A stretch of DNA of 53,236 bases from Ligilactobacillus equi DSM 15833 = JCM 10991 (GTDB taxonomy: Bacteria; Bacillota; Bacilli; Lactobacillales; Lactobacillaceae). Shown in pieces: positions 17,159 to 25,397 of the stretch. Where the stretch lies: assembly GCF_000615765.1 (NCBI RefSeq), contig NZ_BAMI01000009.1, forward strand, positions 1 through 53,236, in the 5' to 3' direction. Each line of letters opens with the position of its first letter. Position 1 is the first letter of the stretch. The notes beneath the pieces are model-generated. The model had not been told where the DNA came from. It did no database searches and worked only from the letters and a program-made list of their open reading frames with translations. A program made the translations under genes and the position numbers.

Positions 17159-17189
17159 ATGGCACAAATAGTGTTAAGTTTGAGGATTT

Positions 17190-17218
17190 TTGACTATGTT
17201 AAAGGTACATGCTATATT
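17190..17218 (+). promoter_or_regulatory. Promoter of fumC-frd operon
   Basis: TTGACT (17190-17195), 17-base spacer, TATATT (17213-17218). Confidence 0.75.
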
Positions 17219-17262
17219 GGAATTGTGAAATAAAAAACAAGTAGAAATTGGAGGAATTCAAG

Positions 17263-18642
17263 ATGGTGGAATACCGTGTTGAGTCAGATACCTTAGGTGA
17301 CGTAAAAATTCCCGCTGATGCTTTATGGGGACCACAAACTGAAAGGAGTCGGCACAATTTTCCAACCGGGAAACTTATGCCCTTGAATTTAATTCGGGCT
17401 TTAATTCAATTAAAAAAGGCAGCCGCGCAAGCTAATTTTACTTTGGATAATTTAACTGCTGAAAAGAGTACTTTAATTGTTAAAGCTTGTAATGAATTGT
17501 TAAATTTAGGCGATGAAGAATTACAAAAAGCCTTTCCCTTGAAAATTTATCAAACAGGTTCTGGAACCCAGACAAACATGAATACCAACGAAGTTATTGC
17601 TCATGTGGCTGCCAAGTTGGATGACAGTGTGGAAATTTTACCAAACGACGATGTTAATCGAGGCCAAAGTTCAAATGACATCTACCCAACAGCCATGAAT
17701 ATTGTGGCAATTGAAGCCGTAAAGAACTTAGAAGAATCGGTGCAAACTCTAATTGCTGCATTGGAAGAAAAGCAAGCAAAGTACTGGTACACTGTGAAAA
17801 TTGGGCGGACGCACTTACAAGATGCAACCCCATTGACTTTCGGGCAAGAAATTTCTGGCTGGGTTTCTATGTTGGAACATGATTTAGAATACCTCAGGCA
17901 ATTAGCTCCAACTCTAAATGAATTAGCTATTGGGGGAACTGCAGTGGGAACTGGTTTGAATGCTGTACCTGGTTTTGCCGATATAATTGCAAAGAAGATG
18001 TCTGATATCTATCATACGGACTTTACGGCTACTTCTAATAAATTTTATGGATTAGCAGCCCACTCCGGCCTAAATGTTGTGCACGGGGCTTTCAAGTCTT
18101 TGGCTAGTGATATGATGAAGATTGCTAATGATATTCGTTTTTTGGCTTCTGGTCCACGAGCTGGGTATGGTGAATTGAAGATTCCTGCTAACGAACCAGG
18201 CTCATCTATCATGCCAGGAAAAGTTAACCCAACTCAATGTGAAGCTGTAACTATGGCTGCTGTGCGTGTTATGGGGAATGATGTAGTAGTAACGATGTCT
18301 GCTTCACAAGGTAACTTTGAAATGAACGTCTTTAAACCTGTTTTGATTGATGCCTTCCTAGAGTCGGCAGATTTATTAGCTGGTACGATTGATGGTTTTA
18401 CGGAACACTTAGTTAAAGGCTTAGAAGTCAATGAAAAACGCATGGAAGAATTGGTTGAAAATTCTTTGATGACTGTGACGGCTTTATCACCACATATCGG
18501 TTACCACGACAGTGCGGTGATTGCGCAAACCGCCGAAAGAAATGGGGTTACTTTACGGCAAGCCGCCTTGGAATCTGGTAAGGTAACTGCAGAACAATAT
18601 GACGAATGGGTGAATCCCTTAAAGATGACCAACGTCGATTAG
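17263..18642 (+). CDS. fumC: Class II fumarate hydratase
   Basis: Iron-independent fumarase that interconverts malate and fumarate. 459 residues. Family hallmarks: SGTQTNMNTNEVIA near residue 100, NDDVNRGQSSND, GRTHLQDATP with the catalytic-pair His, and the signature GSSIMPGKVNP near 318-328. The ATG at 17263 is 8 bases after GGAGG. A fumarate reductase gene follows 12 bases downstream. Together they would turn malate into succinate, using fumarate as an electron sink; this is the reductive half of a split TCA cycle known in some lactobacilli. Confidence 0.95.
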   Translation: MVEYRVESDTLGDVKIPADALWGPQTERSRHNFPTGKLMPLNLIRALIQLKKAAAQANFTLDNLTAEKSTLIVKACNELLNLGDEELQKAFPLKIYQTGSGTQTNMNTNEVIAHVAAKLDDSVEILPNDDVNRGQSSNDIYPTAMNIVAIEAVKNLEESVQTLIAALEEKQAKYWYTVKIGRTHLQDATPLTFGQEISGWVSMLEHDLEYLRQLAPTLNELAIGGTAVGTGLNAVPGFADIIAKKMSDIYHTDFTATSNKFYGLAAHSGLNVVHGAFKSLASDMMKIANDIRFLASGPRAGYGELKIPANEPGSSIMPGKVNPTQCEAVTMAAVRVMGNDVVVTMSASQGNFEMNVFKPVLIDAFLESADLLAGTIDGFTEHLVKGLEVNEKRMEELVENSLMTVTALSPHIGYHDSAVIAQTAERNGVTLRQAALESGKVTAEQYDEWVNPLKMTNVD

Positions 18643-18654
18643 CGAGGTAGGAAT

Positions 18655-20055
18655 ATGACTGGAAAATTTGTTTTTATACCTCAAGAATTTACGAGTTTAA
18701 AAAATCAATATGATGCCGTGATTATAGGTTCGGGCGCGACAGGTTTAGTAGCGGCTTTACAAGCACGTGAACTAGGCATGCGGGTTGTAGTTTTAGAAAA
18801 GCTGGACAAATTAGGTGGGAACACTAATCGGGCTTCGTCAGGGATGAATGCCGCCGAAACTTATGTCCAATCACGTAAGGGGATTGTTGATGAAATGGAT
18901 AAGTTTTATCAAGAAACTTATCAAGCAGGGGGAAAGATGAATGATCAAAATCTTTTGAGGTACTTCGTTTCTCATGCCGGCTTAGCGGTAGACTGGTTAG
19001 CAGCTCACAGTATTTTTTTAAATGACTTAACGGTTACCGGAGCCATGAGTATTAAGCGGACTCACCGACCAACAAGTATGGTTCCGATTGGGGGCTTTTT
19101 AATTACAGAACTTTTAAAAGTAGTTCAAAGATATGATATTCCTGTTGTCCATAAAACTTCAGTCACCGAATTGGTACAAGTAGATGGTAAGATTTGTGGA
19201 GTTAAGGTCATCAATCAGGCTGGTCAAGAAAAGACGATTGTAGCTAAAGCTGTGCTCTTAGCGACTGGTGGTTTTGGCGCTGGTAAAGAAATCATCGCTA
19301 AATATCGGCCTGACCTGTTGGCTTACAAGACTACTAACCATGAAGGAGCCACTGGGGATGGTTTGGTCTTAGCCCAAAAAGTGGGTGCCCAGTTAGTTGA
19401 TATGAATTTAATTCAGGTTCACCCGACGGTCCAACAAGATCAACCACATGCTTTTCTAATTGGGGAAGCTGTTCGGGGAGAAGGAGCAATTTTGGTTAAC
19501 CAAAAAGGGCGACGTTTTGTTAATGAACTGGATACACGCAAGGTTGTTTCAAATGCGATTACCGCTTTGCCTGAACAAAGTGCCTACTTAGTCTTAGACC
19601 AATCGGTCCGTAACCGGGTCAAGGCCATCGAATTTTACGACAAGACAGGTTTGGTGGAAAATGCTACAAGTTTAGAAGAGCTAGCTGAAAAGATTAGGGT
19701 GCCGGTTAAAACTCTCTTGGCTACTGCTAAACGCTACAATGAGTTAGTAGCTAAAGGTGAAGATGAAGATTTTAGTCGTAGCATGAGTCTTCATACTTTA
19801 GAAAAAGGTCCATTTACCGCGATTCACATCGCGCCTGCTGTTCACTACACTATGGGTGGGATTCATATTACGGACAAAACGGAAGTGCTTGACAGTGATG
19901 GAAAAGTGATTGCCGGTCTCTTTGCAGCTGGGGAAGTTGCGGGCGGTTTACATGGAAATAATCGTGTTGGGGGAAATTCGATTGCCGAAACGGTCGTTTT
20001 TGGGATGCAGGCTGGCCGTCAAATGAAGGTTTATACTGATAGCCTTAAACGATGA
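18655..20055 (+). CDS. Fumarate reductase flavoprotein (flavocytochrome c type, soluble)
   Basis: Reduces fumarate to succinate with a bound FAD. 466 residues. The FAD-binding GxGxxG motif is IIGSGATGLVAALQA near residue 22-36, followed by VVLEKLDKLGGNTNRASSGMN; the C-terminal HGNNRVGGNSIAETVVFG is the second FAD contact. Substrate-binding segments include QVHPTVQ and RGEGAILVNQKGRRFVNE. It lacks both the haem domain of Shewanella-type enzymes and an N-terminal FMN-binding domain, and has no signal peptide, so it acts in the cytoplasm. Urocanate reductase or an aspartate oxidase-like activity is possible, but pairing with fumC supports fumarate. Confidence 0.9.
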   Translation: MTGKFVFIPQEFTSLKNQYDAVIIGSGATGLVAALQARELGMRVVVLEKLDKLGGNTNRASSGMNAAETYVQSRKGIVDEMDKFYQETYQAGGKMNDQNLLRYFVSHAGLAVDWLAAHSIFLNDLTVTGAMSIKRTHRPTSMVPIGGFLITELLKVVQRYDIPVVHKTSVTELVQVDGKICGVKVINQAGQEKTIVAKAVLLATGGFGAGKEIIAKYRPDLLAYKTTNHEGATGDGLVLAQKVGAQLVDMNLIQVHPTVQQDQPHAFLIGEAVRGEGAILVNQKGRRFVNELDTRKVVSNAITALPEQSAYLVLDQSVRNRVKAIEFYDKTGLVENATSLEELAEKIRVPVKTLLATAKRYNELVAKGEDEDFSRSMSLHTLEKGPFTAIHIAPAVHYTMGGIHITDKTEVLDSDGKVIAGLFAAGEVAGGLHGNNRVGGNSIAETVVFGMQAGRQMKVYTDSLKR

Positions 20056-20097
20056 AAGTGAAGATAAGCTTTATAGCTGTATTTAGTTAATAGTAAC

Positions 20098-20131
20098 AAA
20101 AAACGGTTTTCGCACGAAAACCGTTTTTTAT
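20098..20131. terminator. Bidirectional terminator between frd and degV-family genes
   Basis: AAAAACGGTTTTCG and CGAAAACCGTTTTT around CA; strong in both directions. Confidence 0.9.
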
Positions 20132-20146
20132 GAATAGGATACTATT

Positions 20147-20977
20147 TTACCCTTCGTAGCCGACCATGAGACCACCTTCTTCTGCATAGTAAGAGCAAAG
20201 TCCCCGTAACTCTACGATATCAACTTGGCTTTTAGGGTGAGCGGCTCGGATAGCAGAAGCTAAGGCTTGGGCGCCGTCAGGATTATTGTTGTGACCAATT
20301 TTAGCTCGTCCGTGGTCAAAACCATGGGCTTCCATTTCGGAAAGTAACAGGCGGATAGCCTTTTTAGCACCCCGTGCTTTACCGACGGATTCTAAGTCCC
20401 CGGAATCACTAGCACGACCGACCATACGAATTCCTAACATACCGGCTAGTTTAGCGATAGTTCCGTTAACACGTCCGTTACGGGCTAAGTTAGTTAAATC
20501 TTCTAGGGCAAAAGCTAAATGGGTACGTTGGTGGTAAGCAGTCATTTGGGCGGAGATTTCTTCAAAACTCAAATCTGCTTTGACTAATTCCGCCATTTTT
20601 TCTACTAAAAGTCCCATTTCGGGACCAGCTGATTTGGAGTCAAGCATGAAAATTTTTTGGTTGTTTTTTTCTTCTTGATTAATGCTAGCGGCTTGCTGAG
20701 CGGCGTTGTAAGAACCGGAAAGTTGGCTGGTAATGGTTACCCCGTAAACTTCATCGGCATCTCCGAAAGCTTCTTGCCAGCGGTGAACATTGGGGCAAGA
20801 AGTACTGGTTTTATCGTTAGTAGCCTTTAATTTAGTTTTTAGTTTTTTTAAATCGAGATTTTGGTCATCATGAATTTCTTGACCATCAATAATTAAGGTT
20901 AATGGCACATTTTCAAAGTTAACGCCATCAAGAGCCAGAATATCGGCGCTCGAATCCGCAATGATTTTTTTGATCAT
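20147..20977 (-). CDS. DegV family fatty-acid-binding protein
   Basis: A 276-residue DegV/FakB-type protein. The family binds a fatty acid and, where FakA is present, presents it for phosphorylation. Typical segments: the N-terminal IIADSSADI, then the ligand-loop region around KTSTSCPNVHRW (TSxPS-like, here TSCPN) and TSQLSGSYNAA, with GPEMGLLVEKM later. Length matches the family. TSCPN instead of TSQPS is common in lactobacilli. It has its own promoter, and it is a single-gene unit convergent with frd and divergent from the DUF1836 gene. Confidence 0.93.
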   Translation of the reverse strand: MIKKIIADSSADILALDGVNFENVPLTLIIDGQEIHDDQNLDLKKLKTKLKATNDKTSTSCPNVHRWQEAFGDADEVYGVTITSQLSGSYNAAQQAASINQEEKNNQKIFMLDSKSAGPEMGLLVEKMAELVKADLSFEEISAQMTAYHQRTHLAFALEDLTNLARNGRVNGTIAKLAGMLGIRMVGRASDSGDLESVGKARGAKKAIRLLLSEMEAHGFDHGRAKIGHNNNPDGAQALASAIRAAHPKSQVDIVELRGLCSYYAEEGGLMVGYEG

Positions 20978-21015
20978 AGTTTACTTGTCCTTTTTCTTTG
21001 TAATATCTTGTTTAA

Positions 21016-21044
21016 AGTGTACCTGGAACGTAGTTTCTTGTCAA
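21016..21044 (-). promoter_or_regulatory. Promoter of the degV-family gene
   Basis: On the minus strand a perfect TTGACA (21039-21044), 17-base spacer and TACACT (21016-21021). Confidence 0.7.
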
Positions 21045-21076
21045 GGGTTACGGTATAACCGATGACCGGTTTTGGC

Positions 21077-21105
21077 TTGACTTTTGATTTTTTTTTGGTT
21101 AAATT
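21077..21105 (+). promoter_or_regulatory. Promoter of the DUF1836 gene
   Basis: TTGACT (21077-21082), 17-base T-rich spacer, TAAATT (21100-21105). Confidence 0.55.
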
Positions 21106-21135
21106 ATTAAGCAAAAGCAAGAGAAAGGGTACAAG

Positions 21136-21621
21136 ATGGAAAGAGAAATTTTACCGGCTTACACCGAAATTCCTGATGTAGGCTTGTATTTAGAGCAGAC
21201 CAGTAACTATCTAAATCGTTATTTGGAACCTTTAGATATCAAGGTGACCAATTCAATGTTGAGTAATTATGTTAAAAAACACATAATCACTAGTCCTGAA
21301 AAAAAACAATATTCACGGCAACAAATTTGTTATCTATTTTTCATTACTTTGACTAAAAGTGTGATGTCTTTAGACGAACTAAAATTGGCAGTAGCGATGC
21401 AACAATCAAGTTATGAAACCGAAGTGGCTTATAACTATTTTCGAGCAGAATTAAAGAAGGTTGTCGATCACGTTTTTGAGGGAACGAATTTACCACCTCT
21501 AGATTGTCAAAAAGCACACCCTAATAAAATTTTTTTGCGAAATACAATTTTAGCAACGGTTTATCAGGTGTATATTAAGCGTTATTTACACGAGGCCAAC
21601 TTGTTAACGGAGACAAACTAA
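21136..21621 (+). CDS. DUF1836 domain protein, probable MerR-like helix-turn-helix regulator
   Basis: A 161-residue protein matching DUF1836: an N-terminal motif IPDVGLYLEQTSNYLNRYL, then TNSMLSNYVKKHII resembling the recognition helix of a MerR-like winged helix, then KQYSRQQICYLFFI. The rest is helical. The family is widespread in Firmicutes and presumed to bind DNA, but targets are unknown. It begins with ATG after AAAGGG. It lies 41 bases upstream of the CpsB-like phosphatase gene, and the two may share a transcript. Confidence 0.8.
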   Translation: MEREILPAYTEIPDVGLYLEQTSNYLNRYLEPLDIKVTNSMLSNYVKKHIITSPEKKQYSRQQICYLFFITLTKSVMSLDELKLAVAMQQSSYETEVAYNYFRAELKKVVDHVFEGTNLPPLDCQKAHPNKIFLRNTILATVYQVYIKRYLHEANLLTETN

Positions 21622-21662
21622 GGTAACATTAGGAAGAAGAATTTAGTAAAGAGGTTTTTTAT

Positions 21663-22469
21663 ATGTCACAAGATAAATTAGTTGATTTACACTGTCATAT
21701 TTTACCAGGATTAGATGATGGCTCCCCTGATTTAGAACATTCCTTGAACCTTGCACGTGAGGCAGTGGCGGATGGTGTGACGCATATTTTGGCGACACCT
21801 CACCATTTAGATAATGAATACGTAAATCACGCGACGGATGTTGTTAAAGCAGCGGCGGATTTTCAAGCTCAATTAGATGCCCAAGGAATTGAGCTCGCAG
21901 TCTTTCCTGGTCAAGAAGTTCATATCAATGGTGATTTACTTCAACGTTATGATGACCTATTGGGGATTGATGAAAATAAGCGTTACATGTTACTTGAATT
22001 TCCTCATGGTGAAGTACCTGGCTATGCTAAGCGTTTGATTTTTGATTTGCGTAAGGTGGGGACTACGCCGGTCATTGTTCATCCAGAACGTAATCGTGGT
22101 TTTCAAAAAAATTTGGATTTACTTTATGATTTCATTAGTGAAGGTGCCTTAGCTCAGTTGACTGCTACCAGCTATTTAGGAGGGTTTGGGAGCAGAGTAC
22201 AAGAAATTTCCGAACAATTGGTGGCACATAATTTAGTGCAAATCATGGCTTCAGATGCCCATACCCTAAAGGGACGGAAGTTTGTGTTGGGAGAGGCTTT
22301 CGATAAATTAACCAAAAAAATGGGGTCAGAAGTGGCGCAGCAGTTTGAACTTAATGCCGAAAACTTAATCAATGGTCAAAGAGTTGTGGCCCAGGATTTC
22401 ACTCGTCCTAGTCAAGGATCCATTAGTCAAAGAAAGGAACGGAAAAAGAAGCGATTCTTTTTCTTTTAA
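21663..22469 (+). CDS. CpsB/CapC-family manganese-dependent tyrosine-protein phosphatase
   Basis: A PHP-fold phosphatase that normally dephosphorylates the tyrosine kinase of capsule synthesis. Metal ligands: DLHCHILPGLDDGS near residue 8-21, ATPHH, PGQEVHIN, HPERN and the final SDAHTLKGR. 268 residues, slightly longer than usual because of a polybasic-aromatic tail (KERKKKRFFFF) that could bind membrane lipids. No capsule genes are near, so it is an orphan of its usual operon. yaaA begins 10 bases downstream. Confidence 0.88.
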   Translation: MSQDKLVDLHCHILPGLDDGSPDLEHSLNLAREAVADGVTHILATPHHLDNEYVNHATDVVKAAADFQAQLDAQGIELAVFPGQEVHINGDLLQRYDDLLGIDENKRYMLLEFPHGEVPGYAKRLIFDLRKVGTTPVIVHPERNRGFQKNLDLLYDFISEGALAQLTATSYLGGFGSRVQEISEQLVAHNLVQIMASDAHTLKGRKFVLGEAFDKLTKKMGSEVAQQFELNAENLINGQRVVAQDFTRPSQGSISQRKERKKKRFFFF

Positions 22470-22479
22470 GAGGTCGTTT

Positions 22480-23208
22480 ATGCAATTAATTATTTCACCC
22501 TCCAAAAAAATGCAAATTAATCAGGATGATTTTGAGGTTTTTGACCAGCCTTACTATCAAGATCAGTCCAACTATTTGCGAGATGTTTTACGCAAAATGG
22601 ATTTTGCGGAATTAAAGAAACTCTGGCAAGTTAGTGATAAATTAGTGAGTGCCGGTATCGAGGATCTGAAGCGCTTGGATTACGCTCAAGGTCTCACACC
22701 TGCGATTATGGCTTATACAGGTTTGCAATACCAAGCTATAGGCGCAGATTTATTGACCCAAGCGCAGTTAGATTACCTCCAAGACCACTTGTGGATTTTA
22801 TCCGCTTTTTATGGAGCCTTGCGACCTTTCGATGGGGTTCAACCACATCGTTTAGACATGAAAGATAGTTTGAATGGTGAAAAAATGTATGATTTTTGGG
22901 GCGAACGTTTAGCCGATTTAGTAGCTGAAAATGGTCCTGTGATTAATTTAGCCTCTGATGAGTATGCTAAGTCAGTTCAACCTTATTTAGAAGCGAAGAA
23001 CTTTATCACCATTGCTTTTAAAGAAAAAAATTCCAACGGGAAATATGTCACTAAAGCAACGAATGCTAAGCGGGCTCGGGGATATTTTGTACGTTGGTGT
23101 GCCGAAGAAGGAATTAGTGATGTGACTCAACTCAGAAATTTCGATTTAGTCGGTTGGACTTATAATTCCGAACTTTCACAGGATAATTTATTAACCTTTA
23201 TCAAGTAA
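22480..23208 (+). CDS. yaaA: YaaA family peroxide-stress protein
   Basis: A DUF328/YaaA protein. In E. coli YaaA lowers free iron and protects against peroxide; it also has a DNA-binding fold. 242 residues, the family length. Conserved pieces: LIISPSKKM at the N terminus, FYGALRPFDGVQPHRLDM, INLASDEYAKSV and YFVRW near the C terminus. The ATG at 22480 has AAGAGGTCG upstream; the longer in-frame extension overlaps the preceding gene and is rejected. Confidence 0.93.
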   Translation: MQLIISPSKKMQINQDDFEVFDQPYYQDQSNYLRDVLRKMDFAELKKLWQVSDKLVSAGIEDLKRLDYAQGLTPAIMAYTGLQYQAIGADLLTQAQLDYLQDHLWILSAFYGALRPFDGVQPHRLDMKDSLNGEKMYDFWGERLADLVAENGPVINLASDEYAKSVQPYLEAKNFITIAFKEKNSNGKYVTKATNAKRARGYFVRWCAEEGISDVTQLRNFDLVGWTYNSELSQDNLLTFIK

Positions 23209-23212
23209 TCAT

Positions 23213-23245
23213 AATCCTTGCTAGTTAATCTGGTAAGGATTTTTT
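23213..23245 (+). terminator. Terminator of the CpsB-like/yaaA transcript
   Basis: AATCCTT and AAGGATT around a 15-base loop, followed by a T run. Confidence 0.7.
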
Positions 23246-23256
23246 GGCAATTTGTC

Positions 23257-23286
23257 TTGCAATAATAGTTATTTTTGTGATATCAT
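23257..23286 (+). promoter_or_regulatory. Promoter of the RHH-NfeD/SPFH cassette
   Basis: TTGCAA (23257-23262), 18-base spacer, TATCAT (23281-23286) with an extended TGA. Confidence 0.65.
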
Positions 23287-23295
23287 TATGATATC
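23279..23295. promoter_or_regulatory. 17-bp perfect palindromic operator over the -10 and start site
   Basis: GATATCAT-T-ATGATATC. It covers the -10 and the expected transcription start and touches the ribosome binding site AAAGGAGG. The first gene downstream encodes a ribbon-helix-helix protein, a class that binds such short palindromes, so autorepression is likely. Confidence 0.65.
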
Positions 23296-23310
23296 AAAGG
23301 AGGAAATCAG

Positions 23311-23652
23311 ATGACTGCAGATAAAAATACCTCCTTTCTCTTACGCTTGCCCGCCAAGATGAAGGAGTTGTTAGAAAATCGTGCCAAGGCCGAAAATCAA
23401 AGTTTGAATGGTTATCTCAATTCCGTTTTAGAAGCTGAATTAAATACCGAAAATCAAACCGAAACCTTGGAGCAGCGGCAGTTTATGGGGCAAAAAATCC
23501 CCGCTAGTAAGATTGATCTTAAGAATGGTTTGGTCGAGATTGCTGGAATCTATTATCGTTACCTGATTGAGGGTAATCAGCCTGCAGAAAAGCGGGACTA
23601 TATTGTTTTAGAGGTGACTGGTAATATCGTCACTTTACGCCCCTTAGTATAA
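23311..23652 (+). CDS. Ribbon-helix-helix DNA-binding domain fused to an NfeD-like OB domain
   Basis: A 113-residue protein with two parts. Residues about 6-46 (TSFLLRLPAKMKELLENRAK, then NQSLNGYLNSVLEAEL) fit the Arc/CopG ribbon-helix-helix pattern: a short beta strand then two helices with the S-x-N-x-Y turn. Residues about 62-113 (IDLKNGLVEIAGIYYRYLIEG to ITLRPL-like end) fit the C-terminal OB barrel of NfeD proteins: V-E-I-x-G-x-Y-Y, then a long loop, V-x-E-V-x-G-x-x-V-x-L-R-P. NfeD proteins are normal partners of SPFH proteins, and an SPFH gene follows 20 bases later. No membrane segment is present. The fusion is inferred by eye and needs profile searches. Confidence 0.7.
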   Translation: MTADKNTSFLLRLPAKMKELLENRAKAENQSLNGYLNSVLEAELNTENQTETLEQRQFMGQKIPASKIDLKNGLVEIAGIYYRYLIEGNQPAEKRDYIVLEVTGNIVTLRPLV

Positions 23653-23672
23653 ATGAAAGTAGGGAAGAAGTT

Positions 23673-24482
23673 ATGTTAGGAGTTAAAATTGTTAAGCAAA
23701 ATTGTCAAGGTTTGGTGGAAACTTTAGGGAAGTATTCCCGGAGTGTGGATGCAGGTTTGCATTTCTATGTTCCTTTAATTCAAAGGATTGTTCCGGTGGA
23801 GATGGCCATGCACCCTTTAAAGTTACAAAAATATTCTGTAATTACTAAGGATAACGCGGATATTGAAGCATCGGTAACTTTGAATTATCATGTTACAGAT
23901 GCTCGTAAGTACACTTATGAGAACAGTGATTCAGTAGAATCAATGGCCCAATTAGTTCGCGGACACTTACGTGATATCATTGGGCGTCTGGATTTGAACG
24001 AGGCCCTAGGATCAACTTCTAAGATTAATGCCGAATTGGCCCAAGCTATTGGGGACTTAACAAATATCTACGGAATTAATGTTGACCGGGTCAATATTGA
24101 TGAATTAACGCCTTCGATTGAAATTCAAAGAGCTATGGACAAGCAATTGACAGCTGATCGGGAAAAAGTGGCTGCTATTGCTCGTGCTGAAGGGGAAGCG
24201 CGTAATATCAAATTAACAACTGATGCTAAGAATCAGGCTTTGATTGATACTGCGCAAGCGCAAGCGCAGGCCACCAAAACTAAAGCTGATGCGGAAGCTT
24301 ACCGGATTGCTAAGATTCAAGAAGCTTTAGGACAAGTTGATGAGAATTACTTCAAGGATCAAAGCTTAGAAGCTTTTGCTCGCTTGGCAGATGGTAACAA
24401 CAACTTAGTGGTTTTAAGTAAGGACGAAGTAACCAAGCTTGCTGATCTTCCTGCAGCTAAGAAAATTTGGGAAGAATCATAG
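23673..24482 (+). CDS. SPFH/Band 7 (stomatin-prohibitin-flotillin) protein
   Basis: A 269-residue stomatin-like scaffold protein. The band-7 domain covers about residues 5-185: QGLVETLGKYSRSVDAGLHFYVPLIQRI, then the strand-rich middle, LDEAL-type LNEALGSTSKIN, and INVDRVNIDELTPSIEIQRAM. An Ala/Gln-rich coiled coil follows (AIARAEGEARNIK to ADAEAYRIAKIQEALG). Unlike QmcA or FloA it has no N-terminal membrane anchor, so it may need a partner such as the membrane protein encoded at 24715. It is the second gene in the cassette. Confidence 0.9.
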   Translation: MLGVKIVKQNCQGLVETLGKYSRSVDAGLHFYVPLIQRIVPVEMAMHPLKLQKYSVITKDNADIEASVTLNYHVTDARKYTYENSDSVESMAQLVRGHLRDIIGRLDLNEALGSTSKINAELAQAIGDLTNIYGINVDRVNIDELTPSIEIQRAMDKQLTADREKVAAIARAEGEARNIKLTTDAKNQALIDTAQAQAQATKTKADAEAYRIAKIQEALGQVDENYFKDQSLEAFARLADGNNNLVVLSKDEVTKLADLPAAKKIWEES

Positions 24483-24496
24483 GAGGTACATGTCCA

Positions 24497-24697
24497 ATGA
24501 AAAAAGAGCAAAGATTCGAGGTTATCTACCGTCAAGGAATTGTAACGGATTATAAAATTGTGGTGGATAGGGTGACTGGGGTCAATTATCTTATATATAA
24601 CAGTGGCGAAGGTACGGGCTTAACGCCACTGTTAGATGCACAAGGAAACGTTGTCGTGACGCCTGTTACGTCTATAGCCACTAATCGTAGTTATTGA
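24497..24697 (+). CDS. DUF6440 family small protein
   Basis: A 66-residue protein with the pattern of DUF6440: RFEVIY near the start, DRVTGVNYLIYNSGEGTGLTPLLD with its conserved TGVxYL and G-x-TPLLD, then a short tail. The family has no known function. The ATG at 24497 is 11 bases after AGGAGG; an out-of-frame ATG at 24490 is closer but opens a short frame. It sits third in the SPFH cassette. Confidence 0.75.
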   Translation: MKKEQRFEVIYRQGIVTDYKIVVDRVTGVNYLIYNSGEGTGLTPLLDAQGNVVVTPVTSIATNRSY

Positions 24698-24714
24698 CGA
24701 GGGGAGGAAAAGTT

Positions 24715-25134
24715 ATGCTAAAAGTTTTAAAAATGTTAGGATATTTTCTTTTTGGAGGTTGTCTATTAGCCCTGTTTTTGCTCGTGCAAGGAAATGGTAG
24801 TTACCATGTTGAATTTCTGCATTTATACTTAGGTTTGATGTTACTAACCTATCCTATTTTTCGCATCAAAAATCCGAACTGGTTTAGTGCTCAAGTAGCT
24901 AATTATCGGCAAAATAATTTTGATAATTACCAAAATCAAAGAGCTAAATATCAAAAAATCGGTCCTTGGTCCAGTCCAGGTGTGCGAGTTAATCCCTACG
25001 AATACAGTACAGTTTATCCCATTTCTTATGATTGGGGCTACGGTCTAGGTAAGAGCATTTTATTAACTGTGTTATACTTATTTTTAGCACCAGCTTTTTG
25101 GTTGTTGGCTTACTTCATGCAAAGAAATAAGTAA
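24715..25134 (+). CDS. Hypothetical membrane protein of the SPFH cassette
   Basis: A 139-residue protein with hydrophobic segments at about 5-25, 31-47 and 112-134. Between the second and third is a polar, Tyr/Asn-rich stretch (YRQNNFDNYQNQRAKYQK) likely to be cytoplasmic or extracellular depending on topology. I do not recognise a named family. The start ATG 24715 follows GAGGGGAGG by about 7 bases; the longer frame overlaps the previous gene. It could serve as the membrane anchor for the anchorless SPFH protein. Confidence 0.65.
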   Translation: MLKVLKMLGYFLFGGCLLALFLLVQGNGSYHVEFLHLYLGLMLLTYPIFRIKNPNWFSAQVANYRQNNFDNYQNQRAKYQKIGPWSSPGVRVNPYEYSTVYPISYDWGYGLGKSILLTVLYLFLAPAFWLLAYFMQRNK

Positions 25135-25147
25135 AGAAGGTGATAAT

Positions 25148-25378
25148 TTGAAATTAAAAGCGTATCTCTTACGTAGCCAAGCTGCTTATGCTAGTTTAGG
25201 TGCAGAAAGCTATTTGGAAGATGGGCAGACTTTGGCACAGGCAGATTTGTTTGCCAAATATGGACGCATTATTTTAGCTCAAACGGGTCAAGGAACCTAT
25301 AAGATGATTCCCATTTCCAAATACAATGGGGATGCTATGTATACTCAAATACCTTATGAATTAGTTGTTTTAGACTAG
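25148..25378 (+). CDS. Hypothetical small protein, last gene of the SPFH cassette
   Basis: A 76-residue soluble protein (KLKAYLLRSQAAYASLGAESY near the start). I do not recognise it. The TTG start at 25148 follows AAGAAGGTGA. It lies 13 bases after the membrane-protein gene and before the cassette terminator. The alternating hydrophobic pattern around YGRIILAQTGQGTYKMIPIS suggests a small beta fold. Confidence 0.55.
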   Translation: MKLKAYLLRSQAAYASLGAESYLEDGQTLAQADLFAKYGRIILAQTGQGTYKMIPISKYNGDAMYTQIPYELVVLD

Positions 25379-25397
25379 AAGTAAAATTATTTAAAGA

